Positions 31,030 to 42,858 of a stretch of DNA of 64,000 bases are shown in pieces. The translations under genes were made by a program, and so were the position numbers. Source of the stretch: Parapristionchus giblindavisi (lineage: Eukaryota > Nematoda > Chromadorea > Rhabditida > Diplogasteridae); contig CALSFV010000264.1 of NCBI GenBank assembly GCA_943737045.1, positions 124,001 to 188,000 of the forward strand. The letters are read 5' to 3'. A model generated the notes under the pieces. The model did no database searches. It was not told the origin of the DNA and was given only the letters and a program-made list of their open reading frames with translations. Positions within the stretch are counted from its first letter, which is position 1, and each line of letters begins with the position of its first letter.

Positions 31030-31230
31030 GAAGGATCTCCCCCCTCTAAAGTAAGAGAAAGAGGGAGAGGTAGAGGGAGAAATATGTCCCTCTAGAGGGA
31101 GAGAGACAGAAGGAGAGGTAGAGGAAGGGGAATCCCCCTTCAGAAGGAGAGAGGGAGAGGGAGATGACGAAAGTGGTGAGAGAGAGAGGAATAGGGAAAG
31201 GGAGAGAGGGAGAGAAAGGGAGAGGGAGGG
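31030..31230. repeat. GA-rich simple repeat
   Basis: Imperfect AGAGGGAGAGG units interspersed with short breaks such as CCCCCTT. Likely the same slippage process as 30440-30590. Confidence 0.8.
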
Positions 31231-32472
31231 AGTCTAAAAGTGCAATCTATCTTTTAAAGATTGGCTGTTGAACTATCAAACATTGGATGGGGCATAAACA
31301 TAGAGAATGAATTGGGGATATAAAGTGAATAGAATATATGAATGATCAAATACTATTCTATTCAGTACTTCTACTTCTCTCTTTCTTTCTCTATCTATCT
31401 GTTCCATTTTGTCTTCTCAAGAAAAGTGATAAAAGTAAAAGATTAAGAAGAAGAAATGGAATGAACACAAGATGTACAGATTTATGTTTTAGATAGACCT
31501 ACCAAATGTCTCCCTCTATCTCTACCTCTACCTCTCCCTTTAGATCTCTCCCTCTGCCTTTGTATGTGACAGTAAGTGTTTCCACTCAGTCTAGTCAATA
31601 GATAGAAATAGTCTTCATTCATTCAATTTAAACTCTTCTATGTAAGTCTTCTTTTTGTATATATAGACTAAAAGTACTCAACATCTATGACATAGAGGAA
31701 TCTTTCCATCACATCGTTTCATGGTGTGATAGAGAAAAAGTTAAAAGTGTGAGAGCAAAGACGATGAGAGTACATCATGGTGCAACATACCGTAGTTTTT
31801 GTCATTTTACCAAATTTTCAAAATGAGCGGTCTCCTTGTTTTGGATAAACGAAGTGTCCATGGAATGAGAAAGAGAATAACGAATACACGAATGAAACCA
31901 TAAGATATGATGGAGTACTTGAATGACTCGATGAAATAGTGGATGAAATGATTGAAATGTGACAATTGTCTAATAATGAATACATAATAGAAAAAGAAGA
32001 ATAATGAGATGAAAATGATAATGAATGATAGGTACAATCAATAACAATCTCTTGTAGATAAACATTGCAAAATACTATTTTTTTTAGTATATTTTAATTA
32101 CTCAAGTACTTATGAATTACATATTATAGTTTTAGAAAATATATAAGTCTGAAAAACGGAATCAAAATGGTATGAATCGACCCAGGAATAACCAACCGTA
32201 TGTAAGAATGAATGGGAAAGTTTGATCATTTATGATGGAAGTTTGATTTAAATAGAAATATGCAAATTTTTAAAAAATCTTCCCTCGTAGACAAGAGAGT
32301 ACAGATTAATTTACATATTTCTATTCAAATGAGACAAAGAAAGAAAGAAATATGCAAATGAAAGATGTCTATTGAAGAATGTCTCGATGAGAATTAGAGG
32401 AGATTCTTTCAAATCATTCTATTCCATCATCAAGAATATTTATAAAGGGACACCCCGAGCTAATTTGAAGCT

Positions 32473-33109
32473 CACTCAGAAAAAAAAGTGTAAAATAGAA
32501 CACCTTTTCATGTTCATTGGATCAGACTCTAATACCCGATGTGTAACTATTAACAGCCTAAAAAGTGTACTTTTCAACACATGAAAAGGTGTAAAAATGA
32601 ACACCTCGAGGTGTAAAAACTACACCATTTTGAATGGCGCGGTCACCCCTTTTCATTCATTAGCTCTGCACATATCTTTAGACTCCAACCACTTTGTCAA
32701 TGTTGTACTGACTGTCAAAAAATTGTGAGTGTCAACACACTTGCGTGTCGCAATCATATCTTTCAATTGTAATAAGAATAGACTTCACAATCGCTTGATG
32801 ACATGCGCATTGCATGAATGCAAGTGTATACATATATGGCGCGGCGAACACCAGAAGGGTTTGGTGGAGGCGATATTCGGTTAAAAAGAACACCTTTCCA
32901 GGTGTTCCACTGAGCACATAAAGAGGTGTAAATTAGAGATTCGAAACTTTGAACGTGAAGCTGAAACCTGTAGAACTGGACACCTTTTCATGTGTTCAAA
33001 AGAGCACTTTAAAAGGTGTAAATTAGGACACCCCTACGTCTTCATAAAAGCACTCCGAGGTGTTCTACAAAATTACACCTGTTCATTTTTACACCTTTTT
33101 TTCTGAGTG
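32473..33109. mobile_element. Inverted-repeat element rich in AGGTGTAAA words
   Basis: The left end CACTCAGAAAAAAAAGTGTA and right end TACACCTTTTTTTCTGAGTG are inverted repeats of each other. The 637-bp interior contains many copies of GGTGT(A)AAA or its complement TTTACACC, including inverted pairs. There is no ORF. It interrupts a copy of the dispersed hairpin repeat described below: joining its flanks rebuilds a sequence resembling that at 33625-33699. Superfamily not assigned. Confidence 0.65.
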
Positions 33110-33116
33110 CTCTACG

Positions 33117-33171
33117 CTCTGACAACACTCTCTCGCTTTCTTTGTCTACGAGAGAGTGTGGCCAGAGCGGA
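33117..33171. repeat. Dispersed hairpin repeat (ACTCTCTCG...CGAGAGAGT), copy 1
   Basis: An inverted pair ACACTCTCTCG and CGAGAGAGTGT around a TTTCTTTGTCTA loop, followed by GGCCAGAGCGGA. Related copies lie at about 33625-33700, 35348-35395 and 38795-38880 (the last in opposite orientation). Flanking AATTTGAAATT is shared between copies. Confidence 0.7.
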
Positions 33172-33582
33172 GAGTAGAAATAGTTCTGGGTGTGAATATA
33201 AGTTTCATTCGAACTAACCGAATCCGTTGTGGTCGAATCGATTTAAGCAATCGTAATACATATCATTCATTCATCTAATAAGCATAGTGAGAATACATAA
33301 TTCCGCAACCAAATATTACATTTCTAATTATTGTTGTATTCACAAAAATTATTTATAGAATTGTAGACTTTCTTCTCTGCTTTATTTCTCTGCTTATACC
33401 CAAGAGGGTAACTTTTTAGATGTTTGGGTGTTCCATTGAAAAACATCCAACATCTTCTCCCCATTCTTTTAATTCATATAAAATGTGAACTACTACGATA
33501 CTTTCATATAATGAATTAATTTAGACATCATATTAATAATACAAATGAAAGATGGAAGAGATCAACGGCAGAACTTCGTATA

Positions 33583-33700
33583 CCTCGAATAACGCGTTGT
33601 ACCTTTACTTTTTTTATTCATAAAGCTACACCTCAAGCAAATTTGAAATTTTCCGCTCTGGCCACACTCTCTCGCTTTCTCTGTCCACGAGAGAGTATTC
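33583..33700. repeat. Dispersed hairpin repeat, copy 2 with its upstream part
   Basis: Contains CCTCGAATAACGCGTTGTAC at its left, shared with a site near 42099-42122, then ACACCTCAAGCAAATTTGAAA and the CCACACTCTCTCG...CGAGAGAGT hairpin. The combination suggests one short transposon or SINE-like family, now fragmentary. Confidence 0.6.
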
Positions 33701-34715
33701 CAATATGGCGAAAAACAGCTTGGGGTGTGCCGATAATCTGCAATGTAAAATATGGATAAACATGCATTTGACATATATTAAATATAATAATTCCATTGTC
33801 ATGACTCCTATATAATCCTATAATCCATAACTATTTCATATCTTTTCCCTTTACTTCAATCCTCTCAATTTCCCACTACATTTATCGCCGAGAAACAACT
33901 TCCAAATAAAATGATTTCATTTTATTGATTCTAAAATTATTACTTTTTCTTCTCTTCCTCTATCTCTATCTCTATACTGAATATTTCAATACAATCACTT
34001 CTTAACTTCCTCTTCTTCTTTCTCTTTTGTATCCCTTACTTTCACAATGATCGATTTATCATTGAATGAGTAAACATAGAGAGAGGCTTGATACTCCTTC
34101 TATCTACTATCATTCTATTTCTACCTCTCCCTCTCCTTCTACCTCCCTCTCCCTCTCCCTTTCTCTACCTCTCCATTTATCTCCCTCTCCTTATTTCCAG
34201 CATAATCTATTGGAGTATGAATCAGCTTCTTTCTCATATGAATCCTTCTTTATTTCTAATATAAAACTTTCACAATATCATCATATCTCTGTTATTCATT
34301 CTATCCTTCTGTTCATACAGTCACAATCTATCCATCTTTCTATTCAATACTTCCCCTTCATTCCTCTCCCTCTCCCTCTACCTCTTCCTCTATCTCTCCC
34401 TCTACCTCTACCTCTTCTCTTCCTCTCCCTCTCCGTCTACTTCTTCCTCTTCCTCTCCCTCTCCCTCTCCACTTCTCTCCATTACTGAATACAATTCTTT
34501 ATTTCTCTTCCTATTTCGTTCACAATCGATTCAGATTCAGTATACCATCCTCTTCTTCTTCATCTCTTATTCTCCTCTCATACAATCCTCTACCTCTTCG
34601 TTCATTCATCATTCTTATCTCAACTAATTACTCTGTATTTATCTTATGTCATACACAAATCCTCATTATATTTTATGTTTGAATAAATAAATAGACTTCG
34701 TCTTTCAGAATCAAA

Positions 34716-35587
34716 ATGAGTTTGGAAGATATGAAACGTATGCCATTGATATTGAAACCATTCACATTGGTATATATCTATTACATATATTTAATCTTTA
34801 TCTCTTTCTATTAAGGTTTTATCAATTCTCTTTCTTCTTTTTTCATGTTTATCTCCAGATCGAAATATGATATGGTTTTGTATTGTAGTTGCGGTCATTC
34901 AGGTTTGTATCCAAACTAAAAAAGAATCTTGAAGATAGAAATTCCAATATAATCTAAAATCATCAAAAGACGAATATACTTGAATGAAATGTCATTATCA
35001 ACAATAACGATTATTTTGGACCATTCACCGTTTTTTCGCATTTTTATTTTTTTAAATTCTAATCAATATTAATTAAGTTAATAATATCATTATTTGTATT
35101 TGGTCTCTATTTGATCGATACAGCTGTTCTCATAACACATCCAATGTGGCCGACTATTGTATGTCATTACTATTTTATTTATTTGTTTTATAAAGATATC
35201 TAATTAAGGAAGTGATATATTGTGGTATATTTGTGATAGCTGATCTAGTCAGTGCTATTATATTCTTTGCTGGACTATTCTATTACTTCGATCTATTTCT
35301 TATCATTTCTATGGTTTGTTTATCTTTCCTTAAAGAGACTTCCCTACTCTGACAACACTCTCTAGATCGCGAGAGAGTATGGTCAGAGCGGACAGTTTCA
35401 GACATTTAATTGACCCTCCAACTTTTCTGAAATATCTTTTATATTGCAGGGTCTGTCAATACTTCTTGGTTTATCCTTTGCATTGATAGCTTTAATCAAT
35501 TGGAGAGGACGATCTAATAGTTCAAATAGTAATAATCAAGCCACTGCCTCTGCTACTTATCCCTCTGGAATCAATCCTGGTGTTTAA
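34716..35587 (+). CDS. Four-TM protein, paralogue A
   Basis: Five exons in frame: 34716-34769 (54 nt), 34816-34902 (87), 35078-35158 (81), 35209-35313 (105) and 35450-35587 (138), giving 154 residues. The short cytoplasmic-type N-terminus is MSLEDMKRMPLILKP. Four hydrophobic segments occur, one per exon 2 to 5, with conserved points HPMWP before exon 4, EVIYCGIFVI at its start, and ALINWRGR at the end of TM4. The polar Ser/Asn-rich tail ends GINPGV. It is clearly paralogous to the gene at 40969-41583: the first four exon lengths are the same and motifs align. The topology resembles MARVEL-type tetraspan proteins, but I cannot assign the family. Intron 4 contains a copy of the dispersed hairpin repeat. 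Confidence 0.8.
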
Positions 35588-35923
35588 ACAAATTATCTTT
35601 GACTATTCCATAACAATGAATGATACATATTTGAATAATGAACAATCCTTATCATTCTTAGTTATCATATCTTCATATATTCTATTCTTATTCCATTCAA
35701 TCTAGTCATTCATTCATTCATTCTATCAGGTTATACTTTTATCTTTCATATCGCCATGTCACATTCAACATAATTGTGATGAATTCAAAATGTAAATAAA
35801 TTCTTCCCCTATACCAAATTATCATTTTTCTCTACTGAACTTTTTCATAAAGTGTGTTGTTCAAACAATCTTTACATATAAAAAGAATTAACTTAATTAG
35901 AGAATATAATATGGAGTATTGAT

Positions 35924-38900
35924 CTATAACTTCTTCTTCATCTTCTTTCCATTATCTATCTTATCACATTTCTTGCACATAAAGAATACAAAAGAAACGA
36001 TTAGAATGAATGAGGTGATGAATGCAATCAGAGTTATTGCAATTATATGTGATCTAAAAATTATTTTATATTGCAATTATATGTGATCTAAAAATAAATT
36101 ATAAAAAAAAAAAAGAATTAAAATTACCTTTCATAGATGTTCAAATTGCCAACAGGGTTTCCCATAGACACTATAAAAGATATTCACCAGCAATGAAATT
36201 AATAGAATAATTTAAACTTACATTGACATCTAATCATGGCGTAATCCGATATATTTATAAACTTCGTATCATTATTCAGACTACCAACAAATCCTCAAAT
36301 ATTATTGATTAATTTAGAATATTAATGATCCATCTATCTACCATCAACTCCACAATAAACTTTGGAAACATTGAAACTATCATACTCTCCTTTATCATTT
36401 TTATCTGTTATTCTGCAAATAAAACACCATCATTTAATAGATATTTATTATTTACATATTAAACATACATAAGGAAGCTCTTATCTGAATCACACTCAAT
36501 TAACCCTTCTTTGAACTAAAATTGAATGAATTGATATGAATGGAGAAGATATATAAACCTTTGAACATTCGTTATAACAGATTTCTTTCCTAGGTGGAAT
36601 TCTTCCCCAACATGGTTCATATGATGTAACATTACGATGGATACACAACTTAATCTCTTCACCATTCAGATTTTGTTCACTTAAAGGAATATTCATGTAA
36701 ATCTTTATTATCTCACTGAGAGGTCTTCGGTAACGAATATTTTCCGAAAATCGGCAAAAAAAGTAAAATACCGGTCATCAATTTTTTTTAAGAGAGATGG
36801 CCGTTAAGACTCGACCACCCCCCACCCCCCCCCCCCCGGACACTTGTGCTAGCAATGAGAACTGGGAGTCCATACTTGGGTGTTAGGAGTGTCCCCGGCC
36901 CTTATTGCACAAAACGGCTGAAATTTCCTGTTTGTGCCCTCAGGCTATTAGAAAAAATAATTTTTAAAAAAACTTTAAAAAATCATAATTTCTCAAATTG
37001 TTGAGATGAAGTCTAAATACCATTTGCGATGCGTCTAGGGTGCACAGTGCTTGATAATTCACTATTAGCATCGAATGTGCGTTGATTCCTAAACCACTTT
37101 TTTTACTCAAAATTTTTGTTTTTTCGGACAAATCATCCCTTGATTTAGTGACTGCCCAAAATTTCCGACCAGGTATTGTAGCCTAAGCAATTCTGCATTG
37201 ATTTAACTTAAAACTGGGTTCTTCCCGATCGACCATTTTGTCGAATTTTTCGCTCGAACTTCCTTCATCGATGGTTTTCCCGAACAAATGCTGTATTTTC
37301 CAAACGATTGGTGCGGAATTGTGGCCTACTCAAAGTATAGAGGTGAGACCAGTAAAATGACACAAGAAGCACATCACTTAGATCAATTTGAAAATTTCGA
37401 TTTTCATGACCCGGGGGTCATGGTCCGAAAATTTCAAAATTTCTGAAAACATTTCAAAAAAAAGTTTGAAATGTTTTCATTTATGTGGCTTATTGTGAAG
37501 TACTAATGATGTGAATAATATTCAGCCAATGCTCAATGGCTGATCTCTCCTTTCAACCATTTTTTCGAAAATTTTCATTCTGATTGCGTGCGAAAAATCA
37601 GAATTGTGTTTGAATCAGTTTCCATCTTGCTTTCTGTAACATCCTATCTAAGTGCTTTGCAATGTACATGATCAATATGAAAATCGTTGAATTAATAGTG
37701 AATTATCAAGCACTGTGCACTAGGGTGGCGAGAACCAGTCACTAGTCACTAATTATTCTCTCTCTCCAACTAGTGCGTAATCTTTTCTACTCTCTCTGCT
37801 ACTCTTCTTTCCCCTGTGGCAGCCGTGCGTTGGGGTCACGGTTGAGTAGCAAAATTACTCTTTTTCTACTCCTTTGTGTTTTTCTCAGCTTTAAGTGGTC
37901 CAAATTTGCAAATCTGTACATTTTTGGAATCTACAAGTCAAGGGCTATCCAACAAGCCTAAAATTGGATGTCAAAGAAGATTAGAGACGCCGCTTGGTTG
38001 TTTATGACGATTGTGGGCGGAGCCTATCACTATGCAAGAGGTTTATCGGAAGTGCTGGAAAGCATAACATGAGAATTCGACGAAATTTAAAAGTTATCTT
38101 TGACAGTCAATTTTAGGCTTGTTGAATAGCCCTTTGCTTGTAGATTCCAAAAATATTCAGATTTGCAAATTTCGATTACTTATAGCCGAGAAAACCCAAA
38201 AGGAGTAGAAAAAGAGTAGCTAAAATTACTCACTAATGTTTTGATGATCTCATCACTACTAACCGTCGCGCGAGAGGTCGTAAATGTGCCTCTCTCGGTT
38301 GAGTAGAGAGAGACTGTCACTAGGACTAGTGACTAGTGACTGATTCTCGCCACCCTACTGTGCACCCTAGACGCATCGCAAATGGTATTTAGACTTCATC
38401 TCAACAATTTGAGAAATTATGATTTTTTAAAGTTTTTTTTTTAAATTATTTTTTCTAATTGCCTGAGGGCACAAACAGAAAATTTCAGCTGTTTTGTTCA
38501 ATAAGGGCCGGGGACACTCCTAACACCCAAGTATGGACTCCCAGTTCTCATTGCTAGCGCACGTGTCCGGGGGTGGTCGAATATGATCGAGTCTTAGGGA
38601 ACAGGCCTCTTAATGCGCAAAGTGTTTTATTTTTTTTTCAATAACGTAAGAAATCAGCATATTTGACAAGAAACTGGTGAGCAAACATTTCGATACCATG
38701 CGAAAATTTGTTAAAATGTATTGATAAAATCTTCGGAATGAGGTAAAACTTGGAAGTTGTTAATCCAGACGCAAGTGGTTTGATACTCTCCGCTCTTGCA
38801 ACTCTCTCATACACAAAGAAATCGAGAGAGTATTTTCAGAGGGGAGAATTTCAAATTAGATCGGATGTGCCTTTAAAAGAAGTAGAGTATTTGGAATAAC

Positions 38901-40152
38901 ATCATCCAGACTTTTCGATTCGTAGGACTCCACATTTATTTTATAAACCAACCTCAATTCATAGTTTTCATTTTCACATCCGAGATTTCTTAACGGATAT
39001 GGCTAAATATATTATTGATTAATTTGAATGAACAAATGAATACACACAATAAACTGAATTGGACTACTAAGAATATTCTCTGATCGATGCTTGGATATAT
39101 CTCTATCATCTGAAATACTTCAATCTTTTAAAAAATATCAAAATAAACATTATAAAATGAAACATACGTAGACCAATCAATACTTGACGTGCAGGAAATT
39201 CTGTTGCTAATTCTCTTTTCATAGATTTCCATTCTTGTTTGACTATAATACGAGATTGAAATTGAACACCCAATGACTACAATTAATGATTAATATATTT
39301 ATTATATTAATGATTATATGCCAATTGTTTTTTATATTAAATTCATTTGTTCCTACATCAAAATATAGATATTTCATCATCCAATTACAGCATAATCCTC
39401 CATTCACAATAGAGCTTTGTTCGGAATCTAAAATATTTTGAATTAAGGGAAATACCAAATGAGGATCAAAATGATGATACCAATATGTAATGGACTTCTG
39501 CTTTCATATTTCATCGATACATTTTCTTTACCATATTCACATCCACCAATACGTACCTTAATTATCTATTCTTATCTTAAATATATTCATTAATCAATAT
39601 ACATTTCCAATAAATAATTCAACTTTGTCTCCGTTAATCAATTGAGAATTTGATTTTATCCATACAGATATTTGAGTTGTTGAGTTTACAAAACTGAATT
39701 AAATTAATTGAACACGATAAGAATGGAAAAGTGGTCAATTTTCGCCTTTATTCAATTCATTTCAGCATTTTTAAAAGATGAGCTGTACAAGATCTGCGTT
39801 TAATATTTTGTGAATAAACTGGAAGTTTTGCAAAAGTTATTATCATTGCTAAAATATTATCATTATTTATGTGGACTAAATGATATTGATTTAATCATAA
39901 TTCGAATCAAAATCTCACGCCAGCGAAAGTATTAATGGCTGTTGATTATTGACATGATTTGTTATTCCAAGTATCGATTTACGTTTAGAGTACGGTATAA
40001 AACATGTCTAAATTATATTAAATCAATCGATAATACCAAAATTCAAAGATACTTACACGTGAACTCTCACACGCTGGAATCGTCCCATTTTCGGGACAAA
40101 AACTTGCAATAGATGATAGATTGGAGAAAATCAAAATGATTAAGAACATCAT
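35924..40152 (-). CDS. Type I membrane protein with cysteine-containing ectodomain (exon model incomplete)
   Basis: The first exon 40057-40152 encodes a signal peptide and a cysteine-containing start (MMFLIILIFSNLSSIASFCP). Coding segments further on include LCCNWMMKYLYFDVGTNEFN (about 39330-39470), KSMKRELATEFPARQVLIGL (about 39170-39250), KLCIHRNVTSYEPCWGR with PPRKEICYNECSK (36560-36696), KGEYDSFNVSKVYCGVD (about 36345-36410) and NDTKFINISDYAMIRCQC (about 36225-36300). The last exon encodes a TM helix (IIAITLIAFITSFILIVSFV) and a basic tail ending KMKKKL, stop at 35924. So it is a single-pass receptor-like protein. I could not fix every splice junction between 39.1 and 40.0 kb, and no domain is recognised. 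An intron at about 36.7-38.9 kb carries nested mobile DNA. Confidence 0.6.
36808..38597. mobile_element. Fold-back element in the type I protein gene, carrying a nested insertion
   Basis: The left arm begins TAAGACTCGA near 36808 and the right arm ends TCGAGTCTTA near 38597. Long inverted homology: 36833-37080 against 38358-38575, and the inner part of the left arm up to 37080 pairs with 37685-37720. Shared words include GGGTGCACAGTGCTTGATAA, GAGAACTGGGAGTCCATACT and their inverses. A C-run of about 14 lies at 36825-36838. No ORF. The right arm is split by the 37721-38357 element. Confidence 0.75.
37721..38357. mobile_element. hAT-like fold-back element with 8-bp target duplication
   Basis: Ends TAGGGTGGCGAGAACCAGTC and its near inverse GACTGATTCTCGCCACCCTA. 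CTGTGCAC is duplicated on both sides (37713-37720 and 38358-38365), and the other arm of the host fold-back element shows the unoccupied site. The 637-bp body is itself mostly inverted repeat, for example AATTTGCAAATCTGTACATT against its inverse near 38150, with a loop near 37990-38080. No transposase ORF. An 8-bp duplication with TAGGGTGGC-type ends is characteristic of hAT non-autonomous elements. Confidence 0.85.
38795..38880. repeat. Dispersed hairpin repeat, copy in inverse orientation
   Basis: The same family as 33583-33700, reversed: CTCTCCGCTCTTGCAACTCTC, a hairpin around CACAAAGAAAT, then GAATTTCAAATTAGATC. It sits just outside the fold-back element in the same host intron. Confidence 0.55.
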
Positions 40153-40968
40153 CGTAAAGAATATATCTTTAAAATAACATAAAATATAGACATTAAACTT
40201 ACTTTTGACCAGTCAAATGGATGTGATGAAACAAGAATGACATTTATATTTTACATTCAAAGTGCATGCAAAGCTACATCTATTAATATTATTTAATTTG
40301 AAAACAATAAATAAATAATAAATTTATTTATTTATTCACGCCAAGCGATCATCGCTAGGTGGGGATGGAGCTGGTAAAGTCATGACTATTCATACTCCAC
40401 CATGTAGATCCGATAGTTCTTGTCAAATCATCCCTCCATCTCGGTTTGAAAAGGTTTGAAAAAATTTGAAAACAATGAAGTCAATGAATATTAGATTGAA
40501 CAGAAAGTTTTGCTCGATTTTTGTTAATACAAGGACTAATGCTGAGTCAGTGATGTGCAACTGGACCATTTTCCACTACCCTCCATACTAATCCATTCTA
40601 GTCTCTTTCATGGTTATTACCCTTATTTCGTCCTGAAAGGATATCATATCTTGAAGAGATAAACTACCAAAACCGACCTGTCCAACTTCTCCAACCCTAG
40701 CTGTTCTAAAAAAATTTCTAAATACATCTGTTAATCATGCTCAATAATTTGATATAATATGTGCTCTATGTTGAAATAATCTTTCTTATCCATGAATTCA
40801 GATATAATTGTGACTATTACTATCCGTTGAGTCATTCATCTTATCTATATATGATGACCATCTTCTTCTTCTTATCTCTCCATTCTTACTCATTTATTTG
40901 TATGCTTCACACTTTATTTCCTTCGTTTATAAAATATATCATAATAATACTTAATTGAACAGATTAAA
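40153..40968. other. Divergent intergenic region with a possible coding fragment
   Basis: Lies between the start of a minus-strand gene and a plus-strand gene, so it should hold two promoters. A stretch at 40341-40457 (+) reads RSSLGGDGAGKVMTIHTPPC and RSDSSCQIIPPSRFEK, which looks protein-like, but I could not find a start or partner exons. Short open frames near 40610-40720 on the minus strand are equally uncertain. Confidence 0.4.
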
Positions 40969-41583
40969 ATGGGTTTACATCATCTAACGAGTATGCCTCA
41001 TGTAGTGAAAGCTGCAGCTGTGGTATGTAATTTTTTTTTTCTTATCAATCAATAAATCAATAATCATATCAGATTGTATCAGCTATATATTTATTAATGG
41101 TTGGAATATCTCCATCTATTCCATTTCTATGGTTTCCCATCGTTAGTGGTGCTATTCAAGTATGATCATCTATCCAATCAATTAATATAATCAATAAATA
41201 TTAAGCTAATAGTAACTCTCCTCGTAGTTGGAATCGTAGTTGCTGAAATGTCGGTGATACTCGAACATCCACTATGGCCACTATCTGTGAGTTTTGAACG
41301 GATTATCTACTTATATTACTGTATTCAATATCGATTGATTGAAGGAATTGATCTACTGTGGAGTATTTGTTATAACTAATATTATAAGTTGTGTTATTCT
41401 ATTCTTCGGAATATTTATATCGTTCAGTTTATTCATTCTTATTTCTATTGTAAGTTCATTTCTTTTTATTTCATACTAAAATGAATATTTCAGGGATTGG
41501 GTGTTATTCTGATATTGGGATTTGGATTAATGGGATTGATCAATTGGAGAACTAGAAATATTCCTTCTATGAGCAGTGCTTAA
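40969..41583 (+). CDS. Four-TM protein, paralogue B
   Basis: Five exons in frame: 40969-41022 (54 nt), 41073-41159 (87), 41206-41286 (81), 41345-41449 (105) and 41494-41583 (90), giving 138 residues. N-terminus MGLHHLTSMPHVVKAAAV; four TM segments; motifs HPLWP, ELIYCGVFVI and GLINWR align with HPMWP, EVIYCGIFVI and ALINWR of paralogue A at 34716-35587. Exons 1-4 have exactly the same lengths in both genes; only the C-terminal tail differs (a short SMSSA here, a longer Ser/Asn-rich tail in A). The pair flanks the type I protein gene. Function unknown; a MARVEL-like membrane role is a guess. Confidence 0.82.
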
Positions 41584-42858
41584 TTTTAATTATATTATTA
41601 TTTTTTGTATATTTGAGTTTGAAATAAATTAATTACTCGATTGTCTCAATGTTGATCACAAACAATAAGTTTGACACAATTTTGTTATCTCACACTCTCA
41701 CACAGATGAAAAGTCACTTTGAGGAGTATTGATCATCACTATTCACACAATAACTTTTCATAAATTAGGTAGATTTGTAGTAAAGGCAGAATAACCATTC
41801 TCTTCATTTCTCTATTCTCTTTCCACAAGAAATATCACATGTTCCTTATCGTTCTGTCAATTCAAATATCATTAATTCAAAGAATTCTCAAACGAATTAC
41901 ATTCGTGATATTCTTTTAATTCCTCAAATATTGTTCATAGACTATTCCTTATTTTCTCAACAATATCTTGTCCTATATATGCGGAATACTGTACTTGTAG
42001 CTTCTACGCCCTCCGGAGTGAATTGGCCAGTGATATTTTGGAATTGGTCCCCAAAATATCACTGCCTAGCAGTGATAACCCGAGTGGCTTCGTGAGCCTC
42101 GAATAACGGGTTGTACCTTTACCTTTATGTGAAATTCGTTCTCTTTAAATATCCATATCTGAAAAAAGGGAATAATGTTATAGAAATATTTAATTGTATT
42201 TTCGTATATTTTCAGGAACCTACTTTGATTTTTTTTAATATTTTAGGCTTTTTGTCATAGTGCTGAGTATTCTCTATGATTTCTATTCATTGTATTATCA
42301 TGAGTATGTCAATACATTAATTCATCCATTCAGATAGATTCTACTCTTCATACTCTTTCCTTCTTCATTATGGTAGTTCAAAATCCACAAAGTTATACAT
42401 ATCCAATACTCTATAGTGTATAACAAATTTACTTCTATCACACGTTTCACTGTTTACTCATGAATACGTATAAATATTATTATTATAATGCAAAAATGTT
42501 TTCTGCAAAAATATACGCATACATATAATACATCACTATACGGAAAATTTCGTTCATCTGCACGCATGAAACAGACTCAAAAATAACCATTTCAATTTTT
42601 ATTCTTCCACATGCTCGTTCTTTCTCTTGCAACTAGGTGTCAGACACTATTTAATTTATGAAATTTTGCTGTAATTAGTTTAAACACTGTGCATAAACTT
42701 CTTCATTACGACACACCGCAATGCGGATGACCCAATGAACTGGAGACCGCGTTGTGTTAATTTCAGGCGCTGCGGTTTCAATGCGAATTTTTGTTCAAGT
42801 TTCAAAGCTTCTTAAATATGTTTCTAGCAATTAGTCATTGATAGAAATATATTCAGAT
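41584..42858. other. Intergenic region upstream of STRIP
   Basis: No gene seen. At about 42030-42078 a perfect hairpin CAGTGATATTTTGG...CCAAAATATCACTG is followed at 42099-42122 by the CCTCGAATAACGGGTTGTAC word shared with 33583. The region just before the STRIP ATG ends in ATTCAG, so a 5' UTR intron is possible. Otherwise AT-rich. Confidence 0.55.

Larger units (their letters stand above)
29974..34715. other. 4.7-kb gene-poor region with purine/pyrimidine repeats
   Basis: No gene I can support. About 30440-30590 and 31030-31230 are (GGGAGA)n-like purine tracts. About 34120-34200 and 34360-34480 are the pyrimidine counterpart (CTCTCC)n. About 32250-32335 has an imperfect palindrome of AATAGAAATATGCAAAT. 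About 32440-33720 holds inverted-repeat elements listed separately. Open frames in the purine tracts are products of low complexity. Long A- and T-rich stretches fill the rest. Confidence 0.6.

Noticed and set aside
34066..34488. 140-residue Ser/Leu/Pro-rich frame
   Set aside because: Pyrimidine simple repeat (CTCTCC) with no splice or family support.
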